Positions 24,241-35,880 of a DNA stretch of 64,000 bases are shown piece by piece (within the stretch, counting starts at the first letter, position 1; every line of letters begins with the position of its first letter). The DNA is from Steromphala cineraria (Eukaryota > Mollusca > Gastropoda > Trochida > Trochidae). The position numbers and the translations under genes are program-made. The stretch is taken from positions 31,783,939 through 31,847,938 of the forward strand of contig OU744733.1 in the NCBI GenBank assembly GCA_916613615.1. Direction: 5' to 3'. Below the pieces are notes generated by a model, which had not been told where the DNA came from, made no database searches, and was given only the letters and a program-made list of their open reading frames with translations.

Positions 24241-24254
24241 GGTGCACAAAGCAA

Positions 24255-24790
24255 GTAAGGGGGTTAGGAAGGGAAAAGAAAGATGGGGGGATAAAAAGTG
24301 AAAAGAAGGTGGGGGAGGGGGATAAGAAATGAAAAGAAGGTTGGGAGGGGGTTTGAAAAGTAAAAGGAGATGGGGGAATAACAAGTGAAAAGAAGGTGGG
24401 GAGGGGTTTATAAAGTGAAATGAAGATGGGGGGATAAAAAGTGAAAAGAAAGTGGGGGTTAAAAAGTGAAAAGAAGTGGGGGATAAGAAGTGAAAAGAAG
24501 GTGGGGGTTAAAAAGTGAAAAGAAAGTGGGAATAAGATTAAGAAGTGAAAAGAAGGTGGGGTATAGAAGTGAAAGGAAGGTGGGGGAATTAGAAGTGAAA
24601 TAGAAGGTTAGGCTAATAAGAAGTGAAAAGAAGGTGGGGGATAAGAAGTGAAAGGAAGGTGGGGGAATTAGAAGTGAAAAGAAGATGGGGCAATAAGAAG
24701 TGAAAAGAAGGTGGAGGTGGTAAGAAGTGAAAAGAAGTTGGGGATGGTAAGAAGTGAAAAGAAGGAGTGAGATAAAAGAGAAAAGATTAA
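24255..24790. repeat. G-rich, nearly C-free minisatellite
   Basis: About twenty irregular copies of a ~25-bp unit, GATAAGAAGTGAAAAGAAGG followed by tggggg. The plus strand of the ~535 bp contains only a handful of C, and many separated runs of four to six G. Strand asymmetry is extreme. It adjoins the promoter region of the minus-strand gene and ends about 190 bp before a MITE. Confidence 0.95.
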
Positions 24791-24982
24791 GTGTGTTGTC
24801 TGTATATACGTAGTTTCCTCTGCATCTTGTGTGTGATAACAGTCGGGTATCGTCCTTCTAGAAGGGTGAGGAGAGGGTTGGCAGTAAGGGATGTCAGAAT
24901 TGTGAATTGTGTGTATCAAAAACGTTTGAACTACTTTATATGTCGTCCCATGTTGGTATCCTCTGAATCGCCCAGTCTTATG

Positions 24983-25339
24983 CATTGTCTCCCCACAGAG
25001 GCAGATCAAGTCATGAAATGTTGATACAGCCTCTGTTATATTACGCCGAGTTTTTGGGATAGAATGGGAGATGCCTGATTGGAGGCAAACAAAATTAGTT
25101 GTGCAATCAGCGACGCTGTTGTTAAATCATCATTTTGGCTTCTGATCATGGCAAAGGCATTGTAATATAAGCCACCCTTTCCACGCGAGAAGCGTTGTCA
25201 TTTGATACAGAAATTCAAATGGATTGTGTTGCAATTTTTTCCTCCAGGGGAAACTACTTGAACCCACGGATTTCGGCGTAATATAACAGAAGCTGTATCA
25301 ATATTTCATGACTTGAACGGCCTCTATGGGGAGAAAATG
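24983..25339. mobile_element. MITE with ~55-bp inverted termini, copy 2
   Basis: Full-length second copy of the element at 52-393, same orientation. Its left end runs through CCCACAGAGGCAGATCAAGT and GTTGATACAGCCTCTGTTAT to TTACGCCGA. Its right end is the inverse (GGATTTCGGCGTAATATAAC onward). The interior matches copy 1 throughout, e.g. AGTTGTGCAATCAGCGAC and CGAGAAGCGTTGTCATTTGA. Confidence 0.85.
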
Positions 25340-26050
25340 AGTCTTTTGCTTAGAGGTTGAATGTGTTCTCTCTTTGTATTTCACGTTAAAATTACCCGTT
25401 ATTTCATCTCGTTTACTATATTGTTTGGCTTTCCTTGGATTGGTAATCTTTTCACAATAATTCAATAAAACATATAAACTAAGTCTTTGAAAAGCATTTA
25501 GAAGTGGTATAATGTCAACAGCAAGATGTTCTCGAAAACAACTTCTTTATTGTGAAAATCACACCGTTTAAATGCTTTCCTCTTCAGCAGTTGCTAATTG
25601 ATGAATACCAAATTGGGATACACATATACAATAATATACATGCATACCATAATAGATGTATTTTCTGTCATATCATGTCTAAATACATTTCCCACTGTGT
25701 GCAGTGCATGTACACATGTGTATCGTAACAAACAAAATAGTTTAAATTTCACGGTAAACAGGCAACTGTAAAAAATCTTATTAGTGTAACAATAAAACTC
25801 TTAAATTGATGATTAGAAGTCATGTTTTAAACAAAACCTTTATTTTCAACTGACATGAGTTATACAAAGTCATATACTGTTGAGTTAGACTAAAACAATA
25901 AAGTGTACGCGTCTCTCGACTGACTGATTAAAACTTCTTGTCTTGTATAGGATTTGTTAATTGTAAATTATTTTTAAAAAGTTTTTCATTATCTAGTCGG
26001 ATTTGAAATTGAAAATCAGTTTTAACTAGAGAAACAGACGAAGGGGCGTA
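25340..26050. other. No gene supported
   Basis: AT-rich; nothing recognised. Confidence 0.5.
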
Positions 26051-26183
26051 TTATGTTTTACTTGACACTGATCTTACCAATATGTTACCTGTTATATGTT
26101 AATGTTATGTATGTTAATTAAACGCTAATTAGCTCTAATTAAGAAGGTAACATATTTGTAAGATCAATGTCAAGTAAAACATA
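26051..26183. mobile_element. 133-bp palindromic MITE-like hairpin
   Basis: Arms of about 39 bp (26051-26089 and 26145-26183) pair almost completely: TTATGTTTTACTTGACA, then the CTGATCTTAC block, then ATATGTTACC, against their complements. The loop of about 55 bp contains a TTAATTAAACGCTAATTAGC stretch. No other copy was noticed in the window. Confidence 0.75.
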
Positions 26184-26480
26184 AGGCATTTGGAAACACG
26201 TAATAGGCTATAAGCAACTGATGTCATAAAAAAATACGTTGTTGAAATGCATATATTTCGGGATCAACATGCCGGTTGGAAAGCCTTGTTATATATAGTA
26301 TATGGACAATACCCATGTCCCAAGTGTTTGTGGCTGTTACCTAGAACTGTGATGTAGTAATTTCACATTACGTCTTTGAAACAGCAAAGCACCTCCTACC
26401 CAAACGAAAAGTTTGCAATGGTCAGAAAGGGCTAAAACGCTCGTAATAATCTTGGATATTTGAGGGAAGATTGATATATA

Positions 26481-26860
26481 GAGATTATTACCCGAGGAAT
26501 TGTGTCATATGACTTTTACGAAACGAGTGTGAATTTTTGTATTACCCGAGCGAGAGCGAGGGTTATACACAAATTTGCACGAGTTTCGTAAAAGTCATAT
26601 GACACACTTCCGAGGGTAATAATTTCTTTATTACTGATTATTTTCCATTTTACCATCTTAGAAATATCCAAGAAACGGACCGCTTCCCTTGCGACGGTCG
26701 GCTACAGTGACGTCACGGAAAATGGTGTTATGACGTCACATGCGAAAAAATACGGGAACTCGTGCTACAACAATCGTTGCTAGGCAAAAGTGATATGTAC
26801 GCTAGTGCTCATATTGAAAATATGTCACCACTTATTTCCAACCATATGGGTAATAAAATT
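26481..26860 (+). mobile_element. Hairpin-headed element, ~380-bp copy
   Basis: The left end GAGATTATTACCCGAGG opens a near-perfect 146-bp hairpin (26481-26626) with arms through GTGTCATATGACTTTTACGA and centre CCCGAGCGAGAGCGAGG. The remainder carries two CRE-type TGACGTCA sites (26708, 26731). The right end, CATATGGGTAATAAAATT, resembles the right ends of the copies at 48052 and 51416. No coding capacity. Left and right boundaries are inferred from those relatives. Confidence 0.65.
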
Positions 26861-27399
26861 GATAAACTACCTCCAAGCGTACACAAATAGTTGCCTTAAA
26901 AATAAGACTGTAGTTCAATGACCCTCTGGGATACAAATATGCTATTATGATGCACCGTCAACATCATCCCTTATCGGTTACATTGGTTACATTAGCTTAC
27001 AGCCGACACATTTACACGTGGTTTTAATAAACCATTACATTAAACATACATGTGCAGATTTTAAACATTGGAAGAAAAACCAAAAAACCCAATATCATAT
27101 TGTTAAACATTGACTTTCATGACTGAAAAATATCTCTTCTATATGGCAAAACAAGAAAGGGAACATATTAAGTAAATTCTCTTCTTCATTGACGACATGC
27201 AAATCGTTAAGATTTTCATATTGTCAATACACATACAAGGCATTCCAATTGTGTACAATAGATAGCATTTATGACAAAATCAGCATGTTTGAATAAAAAA
27301 AATAATCTTATATCAATATTTGAAAGAAAGTGAAAGGTGTTAAGTGACTTATTCAAATATCAATTGATTGGTGTTGAAGAATGTTCAACGAATTACTAT
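26861..27399. other. No gene supported
   Basis: AT-rich spacer before the tandem triplication. Confidence 0.5.
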
Positions 27400-28740
27400 A
27401 TATTTGACATATGTCTAATAAATCATTTTGCAGGAGAAGCATTACTAAAAGTGCCTTGCAGGAATTATTTGGTCTTAAACAGTGAAAATGACACTACAGC
27501 CATACCAGTAGCTTGACACCTTTCAGATGTTGAAAGTCGTTTTACCAATGACATTTGGGCGAGAGATTCCTTTACTAATACAATGGTAAAATTACGTGCC
27601 TACATACTATTCAATGGGTGGTTTGACCCTTTCTGAAACATTTATTCTACAGAAATAACTTATATCGAGTAGATCTGAACATTATGTTTTCAATTATTAA
27701 GATTCCATCTTAAAATTAAATGGAAGTAAAAATAAATAAGGGCTTTTCATATTACTGCACAGCTTAGGGAAGCTTAGTAAAATCTATTACAAATCAAAAT
27801 ATATGTAAGTAATTTGACCTTCATTTTTCTATAAGCTGAATCATCCAAATAATTATTATTTAGATAGTAATGTAAGTTAGTACTTTCTGTTAAATTAAGA
27901 AGTACTAAAATCTTACCTTATCAAAACCATTTTTCAGTTGACCAATCAAAATTCTACAAGTGTAAATTTTTCTGTTCCCAAAGTAAGATTTTGGTACATA
28001 AAATCACTGAACTATTACAAGTGTGTCCTTAAAATACTAGAGTGTGACTGATCGAAGACCAACCATTTTCGACGTCAACTGATAGCTGCTTTAGAACCAA
28101 TAGAAAATACAAGTTGACATATGTTTATGTGTGGTAAAGTGTATTTGGTAGTTAAGCACGTTTTCATGAAGCGACTTATAGTCTTTCAAACTGTGACAAA
28201 CCTTAACATGTAAAAGACCCTAATAAATGTCACGGTCATAGGCTTGTGAAGTTTGTGAAAGTTTAACTGTCAGTGTGGTTGACTTTGATCTGAGTTTTTT
28301 TGGCACAAAGCTTTAAACATGCCAGTCCATGGCAACGGTCGGGTATACAGCGTTACTTAGTTAAGACGTTGACGTTTGTCTATAGTCAAATATTAGAATC
28401 ACTGTTGTTATCCCCATAGTACAAACCTGTATTATATTGAGAAAATATTGTCAATTGAAAAATTGCCCATTCTTGTCATTTTATGAAACGGTTAAGATTT
28501 CAGCAAAAATCATACATTATTACTTTTGTAACTGCCTTCATTCTTTGGAAAAAAAACAAACTTTGAGGTATTGGTTATAGTTGTTTATAATGAAAATATC
28601 AAAACGATATTTTAATTTGGTTAAAGTTATGGTATTATTATGGTAGATAATTATGTGAGACCTACAATCTATCTATAAAATCGTTCAAACTGCTGTTTAA
28701 TCGATTTATTTGCTTTATATCTGATCACATAGAATCTTTT

Positions 28741-29060
28741 TATAGGACCCACCATTTCGGTCTGTGGTGGTATGAAATACAGAATTCTTAACATCCTGTT
28801 GGGGCTTAGACGAAAATTAACCCACTGGCTAGCAGTCAAAGTCTGACTGAACTCTGATATGTTTACGTCCTTCTAATCACATAATTACCCCTCTTCCCTA
28901 CACAGAACCTCAACTTTCCTTCCAGTCTGTTGTTAATTGCTTCTTGATTAAAGCAAACAAACAGAGTGTGTACTGACTGTCGCCTTGCATCACTGTAGAC
29001 AGACATTGATTACACAGGAGGAGTTGTGGGAGTCGTAAAGACGACTCAGGTTGTACTAAT
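28741..29060. other. Conserved island of the unit, copy I
   Basis: By eye this ~320 bp is far more similar to 39297-39612 and 50053-50350 than the flanking unit sequence is. It includes a pyrimidine tract plus CAG (ACCCCTCTTCCCTACACAG at about 28886-28905), a CAGTC/GACTG mini-hairpin and, at its end, GAGTCGT/ACGACTC. A minus-strand frame containing STVMQGDSQYTLCLFALIKK is open in all three copies, but several differences change amino acids, so coding is not proven. It could be an exon, a non-coding RNA or a regulatory element. Confidence 0.5.
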
Positions 29061-30951
29061 TCTCCACCAGGCGTCCTCTCCCAGATTTTATCCCTCACAC
29101 CCTTCTCGGACAAAGGATTTTCTCCAATCCGTATTTTCTCAGCAATTTTTTTTCGATGTCTGAATGTTTTGATAATCAACACATACAATGTATATCACCC
29201 GTAAGCGAATTACAATCGGGTTTAGTCAATCGTCTAGTATTTCTGCTGGCTACATGTACGTTATTGTTTAATTTTAACTGACCACTCGCCAGTCTTTTCA
29301 AAAGTTATCAATTTCCAACCCCCAACATGCACTTTAACATATTAGAAACTAATAAAAAGTGTGTTATTGACGTTAATCAATTGGAAATTCATTGTACATT
29401 TGGTGACTTTGCTGCTTCTAAGAAGAGCAAGATGGTAGTCCCTTAAAATAAATTCCATCTTTGTCTCAAGGAATAAGAGTCCCAGAAAGTATATGAAGCC
29501 CAGTGAGCTTCAGAGCCACTCTAACTTGTAAATAATACTTTACAGATTTACCTATATTCGTTTTGGTGGGACCTTTTCGGGAGTCCTTGAATAACCATGT
29601 TTTATAGTAAAGGATAATATCTGATATGAAATCTTTATATTCGGAGTTTATTATCTAACATTGTCGCACATAGAAGATTTGCTTCGATTTCATACTTTAT
29701 GTTCAGTAACGCACACGTATTTGTATCACGATCACATTTCTACCAATACACCTAGGGCATCAGATATGGATATTGTAGTTAATTTGTATCAGTGTTAACA
29801 GACACCCAGATATATATGTTATTGATATTCTTCATGTCTATGAATGCATCATCGTGGTGTACATCATCACACCCTTATCAAAGGAGTAATGATTAATCTC
29901 TAATACTAATGAAGTATATCTTTCACTATTGGTCTCCATTCACTACATGTAGTTACTTGAAACTTTTAATTTCATATTTTGGCCTGAAGTCTCTTATTGT
30001 TATGAATCATGAATTATGAAACCTGCTACGCCCTGAAATCAATATTCGGATGCTATATATCATGCATCGCAACATTAATCAAACAAACATTAAAACCCAA
30101 TCTACAGCCTTAATAAGTTTTTGTCATTTGACAGGATAAAACCACTGATTTTGCAAACTAAATTATGATATTGATTCTATGACATAAGAAGCAATAAAGG
30201 GCGCATCAAATGGATTTCAAATAAATGTAAGAAAAGAAAAGATAGGTTTCATTTTCTGCAACGATTTCACGATTTCTCGATAGCGTTCCCACTACTTACT
30301 GCATGCGCTAATCGCTTATTGATTAATGTTCTTGTTCACGAATGATGTTCAAAGGGAGATAATCGACAGTGTTTCCATCATGGCAAATGATGACAATTAT
30401 TACCAGTAAACTGAATGATGGCATTTTCGATTTGGTTTAAATCTTTAACACATCATTTTGTGTACGTTTGGTCCATTCCTGTCAGCTTCAGAGGCTTTAT
30501 AATGAATATATTACCTTTTTTGTATGTTGAAACAAACGTTTATTGTGATAAAAGAAGTAGATTTGAATGTGCCTATTTTACATTACCATTTAGGTATATT
30601 GTTCTCATCGTTCTTTTATTTCATGTGGTATTGAGGAAGAAAGTGAAAATGTTTACTGTTTGTCTAATGATATAAAGAGAATAGTTTTTCACCAAACATG
30701 TTTTAATCTTAAAAACTTTAAAAACTAAAAACTAAAGTGATATGCTTAATCATGTCATGGGATTCATAACATATGTGATAAGCCAAGGCATTAAAACAAA
30801 ACCAACTCTCTTCATATTAACTAAAGAGTTATACTTTTTCCAAACTACAGACTACATTCAGTGCATCACCATAGACGTTGGTGTGTTATATAACTTAATG
30901 AATAGAGCATATACGTGCTTGAGTTTACCCCTATCAGACTTGAGCTAGTTT

Positions 30952-32310
30952 CCTGGCACCGTTTAATGGTCCGAGAGTATAAATGTGATGCTACTTGAGG
31001 ACAATAAATGAAACGTCTAGAGTCACCAGACCCTATTGATTTAACCTGGTTACTGCTTTAATGGCAGAGATGAATATAACAAATTAAGCTAAGCTCGCTG
31101 TATGAGATTGGTTTAATAATGGATTTATACAATGTAAATCAAAATAATATCGACATTGATTTTACCATTCTGCAATAATCTATGCTTCATTAGCAGGTGA
31201 TATTAATCTAATAAAGTTGATAATCATGCATAAACTAAAACAAAATCTTAAACAAAATGAAAAAGATTGAAAATGACATTAGAATTACAGAAGCTTTATA
31301 AACATTGTTGTTAATTGCACATAATTATGGTATGGTAAATCAGCTCCTCCTATAGACAATGTATCATTAGTGTAATTTGCTGTTATATTTCGTCAACATA
31401 ATGGAAAGTTATCTCAACACAATACAGACAATCTTATTGCAAAAGCGCCTTTCTCGCCGAAATATTAGATTCAGGCAGTTAACAGCACCAATGTCCTGGC
31501 ACCGTTTAGTGGTCCGAGAGTATAAATATACGCTTGAAACCGTCTTTGTCGTCGCGACTAGATTTTCTTTTATTTTTCTCCGAATAAGGTATTCGTTGCT
31601 GCCAAAGTTGATACCCATCAAACGCAAATACGCTAGTTGTGACACGGTGTTAATCCTACACGCGTAATGATTACGTCACCGAAAGCGGGTTCGTTGAATG
31701 CTATGCCCTTTCTACAAGGGGTACTGTGCTTTGGGAGTCGAAATAAGTATGTTATTGTTGATTAAATATGATATCAAAATTTCGACGAAAGATTTTTATA
31801 CAAAGTGATGTACTTCTTTTCTCAATAGCTAAATTTCAGCCTGAACCGCATGCAAGTATGAAACAGCATCTTTAATGGCAGAGATGAGTATAACAAATAA
31901 AGCTTAGCTAGCCATATGAGATTGGTTTAATAATGGAATGGTACAATGTAAATCAAAATAATACCAAAATTGTTTTACCATTCTATAATCATGTACGCTT
32001 CATTAACTGGGGATATTCAATAATGTACATTATCATGCATAAACTAAAACCTATGTCAAAAACAAAAATGAAAAAAGATTTTTAATGACATTAGAATTAC
32101 AGAAACTCTATAAACATCGTTGTTAATTGCACATAATTATGGTATGGTAAATCAGCTCGACCTATAGACAATGTATCATTAGTGTAATTTGCTGTTATAT
32201 ATCGTTAACATAATGGAAAGTTATCTCAACACAATACAAGCAATTGTATCGCAAAAGCACCTTACTCGCCGAAATATTAGATATAGGCAGTTAACAGCAC
32301 TAATTCAAGT
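30952..32310. repeat. Internal duplication in unit I with R345 inserted
   Basis: CCTGGCACCGTTTA-TGGTCCGAGAGTATAAA starts two copies, at 30952 and 31494. The following GGCAGAGATGA...GCTTCATTA...CTCGCCGAAATATTAGAT segment is present twice (31063-31490 and 31876-32305). Units II and III carry it once. The second copy contains the R345 repeat in place of the ~75 bp found at the same point of the first. Confidence 0.75.
31528..31875. repeat. Dispersed ~340-bp repeat (R345), copy 2
   Basis: Same orientation and extent as 3118-3455, ending at the shared CATCTTTAATGGC. It is absent from units II and III, so it was inserted into or carried into unit I only. Confidence 0.75.
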
Positions 32311-32489
32311 TTCTAACGAGTGCGAGTATTATCAATTCTTGATGTAGCCATTTTGCTTGTGTTCATTAAATAACAACATTAAATATCGTGATCAAGAACG
32401 GAAAAGTTTATAACATTTTTAATGTTTATGCAAATTATGAAATATATATAGTTTGTAAGTTATGTTTGTGTAACATTATACATCCTTGT

Positions 32490-32640
32490 ATAGGTTGCTC
32501 TTCAGTCGAGGAAGATAACAAAGTCTAATGGCGCCTTATCTTCAAATAGGGAGGAGAAGGTAGTAATTTGAATCCACATATAGCTGCAGCATGTGGATCA
32601 GAGCGTGTTCCCTGAGGCGAAACATGCACTTTGTTACTGT
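32490..32640. other. Conserved hairpin block, copy I
   Basis: This block is well conserved in units I, II (41930-42100) and III (53940-54150). It centres on a hairpin ATCCACAT...ATGTGGAT (32572-32598) with an AGCTGCAGC loop. In II and III the stem is longer (ATCCACATAT/ATATGTGGAT, at 42015-42048 and 54062-54095). Unit I lacks part of the loop/stem but still pairs. Confidence 0.5.
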
Positions 32641-32700
32641 CTGTTTCTCTTATGATTAATTACTATTCCTAACTTGTTAACTCAGTTCTTTTAATAATAG

Positions 32701-33020
32701 TCACCGCCCATAAACTTCCAGCTTGCCTGGAACACCGTGGCTTTAAATGCCCTTAAAATACTAGCACGACCAAACTCTAAATATCCTTAAAACACCAGAA
32801 CACCCTACCTTGTACAAAACACCCTAGCTCTAAATACCCTTATATTAGCTTGACCTAAAACCACCATGTATCTTAACGCTCTCTTAAGACTTGAACACCC
32901 TAGCTTACACAAATACACCCTTGATGTACAATTGTAAATATCTTTCAAGCACTTGAACATCCTTACTTGCCCAAAAGGCACTCTAGATGTCAATGTACCT
33001 CTAATACGTAAACACCCTTC
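32701..33020. repeat. Degenerate ~30-35-bp minisatellite, copy I
   Basis: Irregular repeats of the form 'cttgaacaccctagcttgcccaaaacacccttgatgtaaat'. Corresponding arrays are at 42160-42410 and 54310-54590. The CCCTTA/CCCTAG words are not in a 6-bp register, so this is not telomeric. Confidence 0.6.
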
Positions 33021-33509
33021 CGTTTAAAAAAAACACCTGAAAACATTATAAGTGATATTGTCTATTTTTCCATATATTAACAGAATTTTAAACATGGTAG
33101 GTGTTTTGATACTGTAAATTCTATTTCTTACCCCTGCCAACATAAAACAAAGAAATAAAAAAAATAACCAGACACCTTTTATTCTATTCAAACTACTGCA
33201 AATATTTGTTATTGAGAACACAGGTTATTTTCCTTTAAGATGACCACTCATTTATTCAAAATGTATATCAAGAGATGATTTCCCAATCTTAAGTTTCTTA
33301 AAACAAAAATTATATTATATATACATGTAATTATATTATATTGTTAAAAGAACATTGATAGATGAAAGATATGCAAATAACACGAACGCAATCACATGCA
33401 CGTGAATCCCGCAACACATGTGTTGCACAAACCAAACTTTCAAACAATCACAAGTATTGGATATCTAAAGAGGAGTTCCAACTTCATAACCACTTGTTTC
33501 ACTTCTCAC

Positions 33510-34520
33510 TGACAATTGTACGAAGGAGAATTTCAAATGCATTGAGATGGTAGATCATTGGGCTTCATCGGGCAGGACTTTCTTACAAGGAACTTGCAAG
33601 AAGAACTCACATCCAATACAGCGTCATAAGCCATCTGTTCAGGAAGCATACACAAACAGATGATGTGAGGGACCTTCAACAATCAGGAAGACCAAAAGCT
33701 ACCACGCCCTAGAAGGATAGAGATCTGTGACCATATGTTAGACGCCTGCCCTTTGCTTCAAGCACCCATTTGAAACGGGTATGGTTACCTCATCGCCCCT
33801 TGAGAAACCGAACTCAGAGAAATCGCCTCAAAACTACCGGATTAAGGGCCAGAAGGGTCATCAGGGGCCAATGCTCACAAATCATCACAGACGTGAGCGT
33901 AGGTTATGGTGTGTGGACAGGCAGAGGTGGAACCTGAGATCATGGAGGAGAGTACCCTAGACCAACAAAAGTCGTTTCCTCCTGTTTGCTGTTGATAGGC
34001 AAGCCCGCGTATGGAGGACCAGGAATACATATCTTACCCCCAGGAACATTTTGCCAAGGGTACCATATGGCGGGGGATCCGTGATGGTTTGAGGAGGCTT
34101 CTCCTACGACTGTCGACTCGATTTGATGACTATACAGGTTCACTCACAGGCTTTCGCTACATTTAGGAGGTTCTGGATTCTGTAATTATTGATAATTTCG
34201 ATGACAACAAGACCCTTGTTCATAGACGACAATACCAGACCCCATCGTTCATCGTTCACTTACTGTAAACCAATATCTGGAAAATAATAGTTTTAACACG
34301 AATTCCATGGCCAGCAATGTCCCCTGATTTGAACCCAATCGAGCATGTTTGGGACATTTTGGGTACAAAAAAGGAATCCTCTTGTACAAATTCTGAAGAA
34401 ACTGGAGGCCGCTCTTCACGATGAGTGGCAGTGGATACCGATGGAACAATTAATGAACCTGGTAAGGGGTATGCCAAGAAGAGTGGCTGCATTATTCGTG
34501 CACGTGCATGTTTGGTGATT
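33510..34520 (+). pseudogene. Tc1-like transposase pseudogene (unit I)
   Basis: A frame-shifted, stop-interrupted Tc1/mariner transposase. Parts in order are the helix-turn-helix region (IIGLHRAGLSYKELARRTHI, about 33555-33614, then SGRPKAT at about 33690), a LWCVDRQRW piece (about 33905), an FAVDRQARVWR piece, the second catalytic Asp in FIDDNTRPH (34219-34248), the third acidic residue in MSPDLNPIEHVW (34317-34355), and the C-terminal MPRRVAALF (about 34470). At least several frame changes and stops are visible, so it is dead. Element termini and TA duplication could not be placed. Unit III lacks it at the equivalent position; unit II has a 5'-truncated copy. Confidence 0.9.
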
Positions 34521-35565
34521 TTTGAGACCTTGATTCACTTAGTGGTGAAAATACTTAAACATCCATGTGTGAAATGAAATTCCATTTATATTTCCCTCTT
34601 TATTTTCATGCACTTTTAGTACCCACACGATTAAAAAAACCTGTGCAAATGACAAAATGCTTGTTCTCTCAAAATAAATTGGTTTTGCTTATCTTCTTTT
34701 TCTCAGTCTCATAGCATATTTTAACTTTTATTGTTGTGTATCATTTAAGCAATGTGTGTTTGATTTGTAGATAAATAAACTATATTTTGATTTGAATTTA
34801 AGGTTATTTTTGTCAGTAAATCTTTCGATGCTGAAAAGAGTTTAATTGGGCGGTTTCCAACATGCCACAGGAACAACATTATAGGGTTGAGCTTTTCAGG
34901 TTGTAGTCCACTTTAAAGCATCGAGAAGGAAACAAACTTAGGTTGCTTCTTGAATGGTGTTTAACAAATAAAGCCTGTGTTGTAGAAAATATTTTAGTTT
35001 TTAAAAATAACTATTGATAACTTTCATTGAAATTCATTAGACAAAAAAAAATCAGAATAACTATTCCTTTGTTGAAATATTTTCATTATATTCAAAATAA
35101 ACAATGACAAACAAAATATTTCTAAATGCTGATATTGGGCAGAATGAAATAGAAATCGATTAAAAATAACGGTTGATATTTAACAACAATCTGAAATTGA
35201 TAATTGACATGCCAATTTTCTGAGAAATTGTTGTTATCTTGACCAAAGATGGCGGAACTTCTTGCTATTCATAAGGTAACGTTTCGCATAATCAATCACA
35301 ATTATTCTCATTAGTCATGAGATTAGTATTACAAGATCAGCCGAGCTGAGAACTTGTTCCAATGATCCCCTTTCCGATATTTGAATTAATGAAGATTAAT
35401 TATATGGTATTGACGAAAGCTTTTGCAATGAAATCATTAAGTGATCCGGGCATGTTGTTATTGAAAATAGTTACTTCTGTAAATCATTTTTGAATGTATA
35501 ACAGGTATTATAATGTGGTTTCCTTGGCAGTTGTATCTAAACAAGTAAGTCTGAATCATACGATC

Positions 35566-35880
35566 TCACCGAAGGTATGATTGATTATGGTGTTTAACAA
35601 GACCTTCAACTAACCTGTATGAATCAGACTCATTTGAACTAACAATGGTAGTAAATAAGAGATGCAAAAGGATACAAGAATACAAAACATGTGAATCAAA
35701 GCAGCAGCGACAGACATATATGTTGAGTTGAAGATTTAGAAACATATCCAAATGCATACACTGTAGTAGCAATGTAGATATTTTCTTCTGATAATGTGCC
35801 CTGATCACACTGGTATACCAATTTGCCAAGGTTGACACCACAAGTCTATACTTCGGTGTCAAAAACTATATATCACTAAA
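35566..35880. other. Second conserved island, copy I
   Basis: Almost unchanged in unit II (47755-48035), with long identical runs such as GATACAAGAATACAAAACAT and the adjoining GTGAATCAAAGCAGCAGCGA. It is missing from unit III between about 55600 and 55660. A minus-strand frame is open in I but has a stop in II, so coding is unlikely. Confidence 0.45.

Noticed and set aside
24138..24384. Lys/Gly-rich and Pro/Leu-rich frames on either strand of the G-rich minisatellite
   Set aside because: Low-complexity products of the repeat.
30415..30948. Two plus-strand frames in unit I
   Set aside because: Only partly conserved in units II and III, with different lengths and frame; no evidence for coding.
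32701..33020. Interstitial telomeric repeat
   Set aside because: CCCTTA/CCCTAG words are irregularly spaced within ~30-35-bp units rather than a 6-bp register.
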